Shown here in pieces: positions 54,963-64,000 of a DNA stretch of 64,000 bases (its first letter is position 1; the number at the start of each line of letters is the position of its first letter). A model generated the notes under the pieces. It was not told the DNA's origin. It ran no database searches and saw nothing but the letters and a program-made list of their open reading frames with translations. The position numbers and the translations under genes are program-made. The stretch lies in contig OY997588.1 in NCBI GenBank assembly GCA_963921825.1, positions 83,829,043 through 83,893,042 of the forward strand, written 5' to 3'. Source of the stretch: Erodium maritimum. Its lineage: Eukaryota; Streptophyta; Magnoliopsida; Geraniales; Geraniaceae.

Positions 54963-55637
54963 AAAAAAATGGTATTAGAGATTGGAAGAGTTGGATGGTA
55001 AACAAATGGGGTTTGGGATGTGTGACATACTTTGTGGGTGTGAGAATGAAGCAGCTTTGTCTTGAGATATTTATTTGAGCTTCTTTTGATTGTCCTTCCC
55101 TACCCTTTACCTAGCCTTACATTACAAGCCGAATTAAAGACATTTTTGATTCTTGAATAACCATGGTTCCTTATAATTAGTGGAGATGGGTCTAGCATGA
55201 TAGCATATGAATCTCTAAACTTCATGTATGAGGAAATGAGGATACACACGGTTAAGGTGAATGAGTGAATGCAAGTTTAAAAGGAAAGAGTTCACTCTTT
55301 AATGTGAGTAGCGTCCTATTTTAATGAATTCATTGGTTCATATGCTTCTTTGATGAGTGTAAGATTTTGGTGTGTGGCGACTCTGAGAAAACCCATGTGA
55401 TCCTCTATGCACGACTTTGAACATCACCTGTTTTTTGTGACCTTTTTGCATGCATTATATAGTATGTTTTAGGAATGCATTAGATTTAGGATTCATGCAT
55501 TGCACGTGCATCTTTACTTTTTGTTGTTTTGAATAAAGGAGGCCCGGACTCCTCCTATCGGGGTGAACCTCGGGGTTTAACAGGGACATATCTTTAAAAT
55601 GCTTTCTTAGTTTAGTTTTCTCTGGGCGAGAAAAGTT
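54963..55637 (+). other. Second Athila 3' non-coding tract, second part
   Basis: It resumes with AAAAAAATGGTATTAGAG, matching Athila-1 14868 onward, and runs to the PPT. No gene. Confidence 0.75.
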
Positions 55638-55651
55638 TAAGTGTGGGGTGT
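55638..55651 (+). other. Second Athila polypurine tract
   Basis: TAAGTGTGGGGTGT directly before the 3' LTR, identical to 15539-15552. Confidence 0.8.
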
Positions 55652-57086
55652 TGATGCGGACAACAACTGCCTCGATTCTAGATGTTTTTAGCCCACATTC
55701 TTGAGCATTTTAATCCCGGGATTGTATAGTTTGGACCACTTTTCTCTCGTTACTCGTATTGTGCCTCTCATTATGTTTTGTAGGTGATTTGATCGAAAAA
55801 AATGGTTAAAATAGAGGAAAACCCGGTTTTGGGGAGTTTTGGAAGTTGACCGATCTTGAAAAGAGCATAAATTCTTCATAAAAACTCCGATTGCCTTGAG
55901 TTTTATGTCAAATCGAAGGGAATTCAGAAATCTACAACTTTCATCAAGGGCCCAAAGCCGTTCCGGCCCTATATCAAGCCCGAGTGAGGCTTACAAACTT
56001 CCAAATGGGTTTTCTACTTAAAAAAGGAAATTTTCTTATTCCAAATCCGAATTTGAGAAGGAAAAAAGGGTCTTCAAGTCCTATATATAGAAGAGCACGA
56101 ATTTGGAGAAGGGGAACTTGTTTTTGGGACAATCCTAGAGAACTAGAAGGTGGGGATTGGTGAACTTTGAAGCTTGAAGGAAGAGAAGCAACTTGGGCAA
56201 GATTTGTATAAAAAGAGAGTGCTTGAACTCAAACATTGTAATTCTACATTGGTATTGTATTTCCACTACTCTTTCAATATGATGATTGCTTATGAATGTT
56301 TTTCTTCATCTTCTTCTTCTTTCTCCATGAGTAGCTAAACCCCATAATCTAGGGTTATGGGGGAGTAGAGATTTACTTTCCAATGTATTGAATGTATGAA
56401 TGAGTATTGTGTTGGTTGATTTGATTTAGGGTTTGTATTAGATTTGAACTTAATGCTCTATCTCCCGGATAGGCCTGATAGAAGGTGGGAATTGCAATCT
56501 GACACTCGTGAGAGGTGGGTTGTAATTAGGTCAGAAATCTTATACAAATTGGGTTTAAATCTAGACTAGTGATAGCTAGGTTAACACGATTGCAATAACC
56601 ATAGGATTCAAACCGAAAGTTAGAAATTATCAAAGAACGTAATGCTTTGGGTCTCCCTACATCCTGATTCGTGAGAGCTGGGTGGTTAGATTCCATTAGG
56701 GTCTGAAACAACGTGAGGAGTTAGGACTAGTTTGAGAGATAATTCGTTGCCCCTAAAATCAGATAACTACATACTGTTCATCGTGATTTAATGCATTGGA
56801 ATTGGTCTCTATGAACCCAAAAACCTTACATTATCTTTTTCTCTGATTCTAATCTCTTCTGATTTAACCAAATACTTGTTCACCTTTTAATTACTTGTTT
56901 ACTTTTACATCTTTCAAAACCAAAAACCATCTTTTTAACGAAATAGCTTAACTACAAACTTCAAATAGGAATGGTTTGTCTTGTGCTCCCTTGGGTACGA
57001 TAATCCGGAACTAAAAATCCCGAAATACTACTTGACGACCGGTACGCTTGTCGTGTCCTTTTCTGTGCTAAAAACGCAGGGCGTCA
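55652..57086 (+). repeat. Second Athila 3' LTR
   Basis: TGATGCGGAC to GGGCGTCA, 1435 bp, as the 5' LTR. The next six bases (AGTTAA) equal those after the 5' LTR, then comes a 34-bp piece of LTR interior (57093-57126, matching 46584-46617). The right edge is therefore probably a recombination or deletion joint rather than a clean insertion end. Confidence 0.88.
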
Positions 57087-58261
57087 AGTTAATGTATAAG
57101 AAGAGAGTGCTTGAACTCAAACATTGGCATAACCTCGGGGCCTCCCGTAATCAATGATGATGGAGGGAACATGTACTATAGTGGGAGTAAACGTTGGTGG
57201 CTGTGTGAAAGTCCATTGTGATTAATAGGCCCTATGTTGGAGAGTAAATACTAGGGTTCTTTCTAGATGGATTTTATAACCAACCCTATGGCGATTAGTG
57301 ATGCACTGATTCAACGAGTTTTATGCTTCGGTCGATTCAGTATAGTATATGAGCACCTACCTAGGACATGATCTCTCTTGTGTTGTAGATGATAAATCGA
57401 AACTAGGGAATAACTTCACTATGGATTAGAACCCGAAGAATAGTCGATTCTCGCTGATGGTTCCCCCAAGGTTTTTGACCATACCAACAAAAAAACCCAT
57501 GGCCTGTCATTGACAAACACGTCCTTCCTAATGCTCTAATACATTATAGGATCCACACAACCACTTATGCTCCTCAACCCATTAAAAGGGACATGTGAGG
57601 TTTTGGTTCGAGGAATCCTGCTAGATGTAACAACCAACGTCCTTCATAACCCACAACTAGGAATGATGGGTAACACCTGGCCCCTAGCTCCTTCACAGTT
57701 AGGATGGATGGGAAACATAAGGGGGCCCGAGGGGATTGCCCTCGAAAAGGATAGACTACATGAAGGCCTAGAAAGGGGTTGTCACCATCCCACCATCGGT
57801 TATTGAGCCGAAGAAGACCTCGGCCTAGAATAGAGCCCTAGGCACCACCACCACCATTATATTTGTTGAGGAGTCATATGAACATCATGACAGGTCTAGA
57901 AAACAACCTTGTCAAGACAAATGAAGTGTCCTTGGGGATATGGGTCGTTAGGGAGGAACAACATCCCAACCTCTATCTAGTTTCTTGCATAAATTATAGT
58001 GATCCCTGATCAAATCACACATTTTCTATAGAAATTTCAGAGTGTTCCACCAAGGACGAAGCAGTAGTTAGGCACCCATTTTTGCATCAGGTTGAATAAG
58101 GATTGGTTTCTTTTCTGTTAAGTTTTTTAAGTTATTGTGTCTCGACATTTAGCCCCATTTCCAAGACGATTATACCTCGCCTGGGACTCTAGGATTAGCT
58201 TGTAGGAATGTCTCCGACATACTCCCGCTCTCCCATTGATATAATTTTACATCTGTTTTTT
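57087..58261. other. Unassigned region
   Basis: Apart from the LTR fragment at 57093-57126, nothing is identified. The 79-codon frame at 57567-57806 has no recognisable domain. Confidence 0.4.
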
Positions 58262-58819
58262 TATACACGATGTTTTTATTGATGGAATGTTTTCCAAGGA
58301 GAAAAACAAGGGAAATGAGATACAACTCAAAACAGGATTTACCTGATCAACCTTAAAAAACAAAAAATAGGAATAAAACCTGAAAAGAAACCAATAAATT
58401 ACAAAAGGCACGAAGCAGCAGAGCTTCTCCACACCTCAAAAAGACACCTTGCAACCAAACTCCCTGCCATTTTGATAATATTGAAAGAATGAGTCTGAAT
58501 CTTGATACAAACTGAATCCAAAGGTTACACCTTGCTATTAAAAATAGCCTTATTCCGATGAAGCCAAATATGCTAAACAGTGAGGTAACAACCTTTTATC
58601 CAAACTGTCCAAAAATTGGAAGAAACTACTCATTTCCAAACCAAAAGAGTCCAAAAAAGCTCGTCGGCATCACCCTAACAAAACCCTACCAGCAACATAC
58701 TATGCTCCACAATTGCAATCATAAAAATAGTGTAATAGTAAATGATCCGAGTCCTCAAAGTGAAGCTTACAAAAACTATAGAGCATTGAGTTTAGAGATA
58801 CTCAAACTCCCCTAGCCTC

Positions 58820-59530
58820 CTAAATGGTCATCGTCGGGAGAGCTTTGTGAATAATCAATAATACCAACGTGCTATATTTGGGAGGAAGCCCCTTAAACCA
58901 AAGGAAAAAAGTCCAAGCCAACCTCTTTCTAGGGTAAAATAGTAAACCAAATAATTGAGTTGGAAAGAATCCACTTTTGTGTTTGTCCAAACTACATCTC
59001 TTACTAGACAAACGAACTGAACCTAAGAGGGATTTAAGTTCCTTCTCCTCTTCCTCTTTCTTATGCAATAAATCTCTCCTGTAGCCGAGTACCCATCTAT
59101 CGTTCCTCCATATCTCACTGGCTGAAAAATGTTTGGAAGATACAACATTAAAGAGCCTCCGAAAATGAAATCTCATAGATGAAGTACCAAGACAAACATT
59201 ATCCCAAAACTGAATCCTTGATCCATCTCCAACTTTCCAACGAATGCCTTGACCCCCAAACAAAGCCTTAAATCTCGGATCAGCAACTAGGCTCATACTA
59301 TGATCAAATAGAAAAGTGCTATGCGACTTGTCAAGCAAAGTAAGGTCCCATCCCAAAACGTTCCAGTGAAACTTTGCACAAATAATCTGCTTCCATAAAG
59401 GGGATTCATCCTCAGTAAACCTCCATAACCATATAGATAATAGGCTCACATTACCTTTCTCATGTTTACGAATGCTACGACCTTCTTCAGATTTGGGTTT
59501 GCAAATAGTATACCATTTGACTCGGTGCAA
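58820..59530 (-). pseudogene. LINE ORF2 C-terminal region (after RT, zinc-binding type)
   Basis: This 236-codon frame begins VKWYTICKPKSEEGRSIR, then LLSIWLWRFTEDESPLW and IRWKVGDGSRIQFWDNVCLG, and ends with FFLWFKGLPPKYSTLVLL. This is the conserved segment between RT and the terminal zinc-binding region of plant L1 ORF2. A frame break separates it from the RT part at 59655. Confidence 0.87.
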
Positions 59531-59654
59531 AACTCTCGTACAAACACTATGAGACCTTACAAAATGTCGTCGCCAGCTCTACAAATCCTTGATAACCGAT
59601 TTCGGAGCTCTAAATAAAGACATATAAAACATAGGCAAAGCATCCAAAGTCGAC

Positions 59655-60615
59655 TTAAGCAACACAATATGTCATACCAAATTGAGTGTTTTGGCCTTCC
59701 ACCAATTCAAAAAAAAGTTTGAATTTTTGCACCACTGGATCCCAAAAAATTACTCGACAAGTATTAATAACCAATTGAAACCCTAAATAAAGTAGAGGTA
59801 AAGAACGGATAGAGCAACCCAAAGTTTGTTCCACAATGTCCTTAGACAACAAACTCTCATTAAGTAGTACGGCCTTGGATTTTGAAAAATTTATCTTAAG
59901 TCCCGAAACGAACTAAAAAAACATCCAAAGTGTTTATGAGATTATGCAAAGCCCCTACATCACCCCTCACAAAAAGAATGGTGCCGTCAGCAAATTGGAG
60001 ATGAGATAAAATAATTTGTCTCATGCCCATCCAAACTCCACTAAAATCACCACATGAATACCAGCATCCAAGATTTGTTGTAAGCGTTCAACAACAATCA
60101 GGAAAAAAAAGAGATAAAAGGACATCCTTGTCTTAATTTACTCTCAAACTTAAAATCATCACTCAGGGAGCCATTAATCAATACTGAGAGATACACATCG
60201 AAGAAACTTTACATTCAACCTATCCACTTCGAATTAAAATCCATAGCAATCATGACATCATGTAAATAAAACCCAAAATCCTTGTCGTAGGATTTTTCAA
60301 AATCAAGTTTCAATATTATCGTCTAAATTTTTGAATTTTTTTTATGGAATGAATCACCTCAGAAACGATGAGCACCCAATCCACCAACTGCCTCCCCGCT
60401 GTAAACACACTTTAAGTGTCACTCATTAAGTCCGAGATCACTTCCTTGAGCCTATTAGCTAACAATTTAGCTAAGATCTTGTACAAACTTGAGATAAGGC
60501 TAGTAGGGAAAAAATATTCCAAATAACACGGGTTCACCACTTTGGATATTAAAAAAATAATTGTGGAACCAATACCTTTACCCAACTTTCCCGATGCAAA
60601 AAAAAGCAGCCACAA
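59655..60615 (-). pseudogene. LINE reverse transcriptase, fingers/palm part, FADD altered
   Basis: 60615-60412 contains IIFLISKVVNPCYLEYFFPT, then SLYKILAKLLANRLKEVISD, the start of LINE RT. Near 59983-59994 the catalytic box reads FADG: the second aspartate is glycine. 59852-59655 gives LGCSIRSLPLLYLGFQL and IFWDPVVQKFK. Frames differ between the three pieces and stops intervene. Confidence 0.85.
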
Positions 60616-60635
60616 AAACGAAGGACATCATCTTT

Positions 60636-61511
60636 TTTTTTGAAACGGGAAAGAAGTAGTATTACGATATCATTGTGCTTACAATATGGGACCTAACAGT
60701 CCCGGACACCAGTTTTTGTCCCGATCGGCCGTGGCCCATCGGGCACACATGGTTCCATACAAATAGTCCGCTTTGATTCGCAGATCCGAACTTAGGAATT
60801 CTTCGATCCAACGTTACAAAAAAATAATAAACCAAATGCCCAAACTTATTGAGCCACATGATTATTCGAACTAAAGCAGCGAAACCTACTGGAAAATTTG
60901 TCTTTAGTGCAGAATTCCCGAGATCTCCATGTTGTAAAAGCTTGGTCGAGGTTGAGAGTCCCGAATCCGGGTGCCGTTGAAATAGGCCCCAGCCGACCGT
61001 CCCTCCTCCCGGATCCTAGATCCACCGAGGGGGCGGACCCATGCCGGCGAGGGGTGACCCTAGGGCGGTATGCCGCTGCAGATGGGATACGACGCGTGAA
61101 GCCCGTAATCCAATGAACGACAGGGGGGGCACGGTGGCTACTGGCTCGAAGGCGGGGCCGGTCCGGCGATGCAGGATCGGTAGCGCGAGGCGAGGGGGAG
61201 ACCGTGGAGCAGCTTGAACGATGGGCAGCGACCTGTGGGGGTAGACCGGCTGCAAAACAAGACAAAAACAAAGAAAAAAAAACCGGCTCCGATCAATAGA
61301 ATCGCGACGGTAGAGTGGAACCTCATGGAGGTTGTGTGGAGAGCTTTGGAAGCAGGGACTTCGATTGGACCCCGGAGGGTAGTGGAGAGCTTTGGATCAG
61401 GGGCTTCAATGGTGGAGAATGGTGGTTGCCATGGAGGAGGGGGGTAGGGGAAGGGGCTGCGCGCAGAGAGAATTAGGGTTCTCTCTGCCAGTAATTAGAA
61501 ATCTATCCTTT
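60636..61511 (-). mobile_element. Retroposed unit of about 0.88 kb nested in the LINE
   Basis: It is flanked by an imperfect 15-bp repeat (AAGGACATCATCTTT at 60621-60635; AAGGATGTCATCTTT at 61512-61526) and ends, read on minus, with CTTTCCCGTTTCA and a poly-A. GC-rich part at 60950-61460, AT-richer at the 3' side. It has no recognisable protein domain; the frames in it look like chance ORFs. It may be a SINE-like element or a non-autonomous LINE derivative. Confidence 0.7.
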
Positions 61512-61526
61512 AAGGATGTCATCTTT

Positions 61527-61883
61527 AATAAATTACCAACAAGATTTATAGAACAAAAGAGAGAATCGATCCGAGCTTAGGGCCTTTTCACTACCACAAT
61601 CCCTTATTACCTTCGACACTTCATCAATTGAGAAGGCTCTTTCCAAAACTGCCGCTTGTGCCGTAGATAAACGTTGGAATGGAAAGATAGGAAGATGTAG
61701 ATTCTGAACTGAAGGTTCTGAAAATATCAACCGGATATGCAATGCAACATGCATTTTAATTTCACCCGTCTTAACCACTGCCACCCCATTGACATGAATT
61801 GCCGAAATTCGATTAATAGTTTCCATGTAATTCACAATTTTATGAAGAAAAAAAATTGAACATTGATCTCCCTCTTCGAACAA
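61527..61883 (-). pseudogene. LINE ORF2 linker between endonuclease and RT
   Basis: Minus frame MFEEGDQCSIFFLHKIVNYM, then NRISAIHVNGV, and at the end FSIDEVSKVIRDCGSEKALS and LLFYKSCW. This is the conserved stretch preceding the RT fingers. The frame continues after a stop to FIKDDILK, where the nested unit was inserted. Confidence 0.85.
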
Positions 61884-62320
61884 AGAAATTCTCTCTTTTT
61901 GACTCTAAATCTAAGCTAGGACTTTGTGTTTTTAAATCAACGAGACTTTCAACAAAGATCTCTTGATGCATTCTGCATCTGTCAAGTTCCTCTCCTCCAA
62001 CAAAAGATCGAACTAATCAATAGCCTCAACCAGCTCTTTTATTTCTAAGTCCACTCTCCTAAACACTTCAATATTCTAGGACTGAAAATCAGACCTGAGT
62101 TTCCGTGACTTGAACCAAAGAACATAAGAACCTGCTCCCTGAACATCATAACTCTCTCACTTTTCCTTAACGAAGGACAATAAATATTTGTGTTTAACCC
62201 ATGCATTTAGAAAGCAAAGAGGCTTGTGACCCCAATTTACCACTGTAGTCTCAAGTACAATAGGTTGGTGGCCCGACAACAAACGAGGTAAGCCTTTTTC
62301 CTAAGACTGGCCTAACTAAG

Positions 62321-62940
62321 CTAAAGCATCTCTAGACACAAGAAAATGGTCGAAACGAGACGCTTTTGACCCACCTCCATAACAAGTGTATTTCCCATCC
62401 ATAAGAGGTAGATCACAAACACCAAAATCAAAAAACATTCAGAGAAAAATGAACTATCCCTGGCCGAGTAGGAGCAATTTAATCTCTCCTCATGTAATAT
62501 CACTGAATTAAAATCACCACCAACGATTAACACATCATGAAAATAATATTTTTGTGCCAACACATCCAACCATAAACTAGCTCTAGCTTGCAAAGAAGTA
62601 GGACCATAAACATGTACAATGCTCAAGGGAGTTTGATAAGAGACATAAACCTTGTCATATCATCACATTGCCTACTGGAGTAGAAGATGATAAACTAAAA
62701 AGAGAATATCTCCAGGTAGAGAGAACACCACTTGATTCCCCCTCAGCTAGGATGCAAATATAAAGCTATCCCTTTGATAAACCACAACCTCTTAGAATGG
62801 TGGTTGTCCACACTTCAATTTTTGTTTCTTGTAACAACACAAAATCAAGACAATACTTTTGAATTACTGGCCTGATACATCGTCTCTTCTGGATGGAATT
62901 CACCCCCTTACATTATAGGAGATGAATTTCCCCATGGGAT
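62321..62940 (-). pseudogene. LINE endonuclease (EEP family)
   Basis: Near 62905-62936 MGKFISYNVRG marks the domain start; then FVLLQETKIE (about 62820-62850) with the catalytic E, and in the frame 62626-62321 VHVYGPTSLQARASLWLDVL and VLIVGGDFNSVILHEERLN, carrying the GDFN box. Stops break the frame in the first half. The enzyme nicks target DNA in LINE insertion; this copy is inactive. The stretch 61884-62320 carries further decayed ORF2. Confidence 0.82.
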
Positions 62941-63064
62941 ACACGATTCTGGTGTAAGGAGAAGATGAATAATCGTCCTCCTCACTGTAAAGGTCTCTAT
63001 TAGAATCCTCTACGTTTTGTCCCAATTCCAACCTATCAGAGAGCTCTTGATCTAGGTTTTCAAA

Positions 63065-64000
63065 TTCATTTTCACCATAAATTAATGCCTTCTACGTTTA
63101 GAATTGAATTACTATCCGACCCGTCCCTAGAGCTGGGACATTCTTCAAAGTCGTGCCAATAGCATATGCTTCAATGAGTAAGGGTAACCATATACCTTGA
63201 AGAACCCCATTTGAAACTAACTTAACCCCACCTCTATAAGCTCGAGCTATGATCCACTATGCTAATTGAGATGTGTCCTAGAATATCGCCTTGTCTACAT
63301 TTATGATAACTTGGCCAACTGGAGGAGAGATCCATCTACTAGGGTATCGTCTAGTTGGTGGAATAGGCATAATTGTATTATTCTTCGGTTCCCATCATGT
63401 CAGAAAAGACACTTTGGTAGTCGGTTCAACCTCCACGGCCAATGGGTGGAGTCCCCTTAGACTAAAGCATTACGTGCTTTCCATATCTCCCAGAGGAAAT
63501 AAAGCACTTCTGCTTTCCTGTCCGACGTCCCTTCAGTCTTGACTATCTCCCACCAGGCCAAAAATTGAGCCTTAGGGTCTGATAGAGGGAAGCCACCCAA
63601 TTGCTTCCAGCATTCTTTAGAGAACCCGCAATGGATAAATAGATGGGCAATAGTCTCCCTATGTTGGCCACAAATAACACATACAAGAGATATAGGGACA
63701 TATCATAGCTGAAGATTAGAGGCAACCTGTCGGTTATTCAAAAAACGCCTCCATAGGAAAATACGTAGTTGAGGCTGGGCAAGGATGTCCCAGATGTCCG
63801 CCCATGGTCGGAGGTCCCCATCAATGTGGTCATGTTGTCTAATATCTGCCAAGACCTGATACCCTGCTTTAGAATAATACATGCCATCCTTACCATCCAT
63901 CCAACACCATTCATCATGATGTCTCTCCGAAGACAAGGGAGCCCTTAGAATGCGCTCCTGGTCGACACACCTTCTCGATCCACCTTCTCGTTCCTGGTAT
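63065..64000 (-). pseudogene. Second LINE remnant: zinc-binding RVT region and RNase H
   Basis: On minus, 63936-63703 has DEWCWMDGKDGMYYSKAGYQ and LAQPQLRIFLWRRFLNN, the zf-RVT region of plant LINEs; 63725-63543 continues it. Near 63480-63500 FLWEIWKARNAL follows, and 63345-63060 holds an RNase H-like piece (SPPVGQVIINVDKA; LLIEAYAIGTTLKNV). It continues past the window end. Frames are broken throughout. Confidence 0.75.

Larger units (their letters stand above)
46026..57086 (+). mobile_element. Non-autonomous Athila element with a single gag/protease-derived ORF
   Basis: LTRs of 1435 bp (46026-47460 and 55652-57086), a PBS at 47467-47484, one ORF (47582-48772), the post-stop module, the long 3' non-coding tract and a PPT (55638-55651). 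RT, RNase H, integrase and the env-like ORF are absent. A 4.85-kb Mutator-like element (50115-54962) interrupts the 3' tract. The LTRs differ at several sites near their 5' ends, so it is older than copia-1 and copia-2. No matching target duplication is seen at the outer ends, and the right end looks rearranged. Confidence 0.88.
58262..63060 (-). mobile_element. L1-type LINE, minus strand, decayed, with a nested insertion
   Basis: On minus the order is ORF1-like acidic end (about 63060-62945), endonuclease (about 62940-62321), RT (61883-59655, interrupted), then the C-terminal region (59530-58820) and a 3' end with AATAAAAAC and A-run at 58262-58275. All blocks are in different frames with stops. 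An 0.88-kb unit sits in the RT at 60636-61511. The element is inactive. Confidence 0.85.

Noticed and set aside
60846..61271. 141-codon minus-strand ORF in the GC-rich part
   Set aside because: It lies within the nested retroposed unit, is Pro/Arg/Ser-rich and overlaps equally long frames in other registers, typical of GC-rich non-coding sequence.

Overview
The window is repeat-dominated nuclear DNA from a flowering plant, most likely a eudicot. It holds Ty3/gypsy Athila elements, Ty1/copia elements with 1.7-1.9 kb LTRs, plant L1-type LINE fragments with DUF4283/zinc-knuckle ORF1 and EN/RT ORF2, a hAT-type MITE and a long-TIR Mutator-like element. I found no convincing intact host gene, no rRNA or tRNA gene and no CRISPR array. 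The species cannot be named from what is visible.

Layout. (1) 1-16909: the 3' part of an Athila element on + (pol with two nonsense codons, an env-like ORF, a long 3' non-coding tract and the 3' LTR). A complete copia element (copia-1, minus strand, 3811-12267, TSD CCCAA) has jumped into the pol-env spacer. (2) 16910-22180: mostly unassigned, with a 213-bp hAT MITE at 18325-18537 (8-bp TSD). (3) About 22185-26460: three same-direction LINE-like units, of which the middle one still shows ORF1. (4) 26533-28213: an Athila solo LTR on minus (TSD GTATC). (5) 28849-45480: copia-3 on + (TSD GACAT). Its left LTR is split by copia-2, a younger member of the same family (30270-38730, + strand, TSD AATAC) whose two LTRs I could not tell apart by eye. 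(6) 46026-57086: a non-autonomous Athila with two 1435-bp LTRs, a tRNA-Asp-type PBS and one 396-codon gag/protease-derived ORF. A 4.85-kb Mutator-like element carrying a retrotransposon LTR sits in its 3' non-coding tract. (7) 57087-58261: unassigned. (8) 58262-64000: decayed LINEs on minus, one of them interrupted by an 0.88-kb retroposed unit.

The most interesting signals are family-level. All three copia copies share lesions in the catalytic boxes of protease and reverse transcriptase, and the integrase lesions are shared wherever they can be read, yet the family has transposed recently. This points to mobilisation in trans by an autonomous partner. The Athila elements carry a conserved module (an AACGACGTTAAACAAA box followed by a GGGAGGCAA hairpin) 14-15 nt past the pol stop and the gag-derived ORF stop, and again downstream of the env-like ORF. 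Its stem shows compensatory changes, which suggests a functional RNA structure. One Athila also carries TCACGGATCCGTGA-type palindromes at three separate places, including its LTR.
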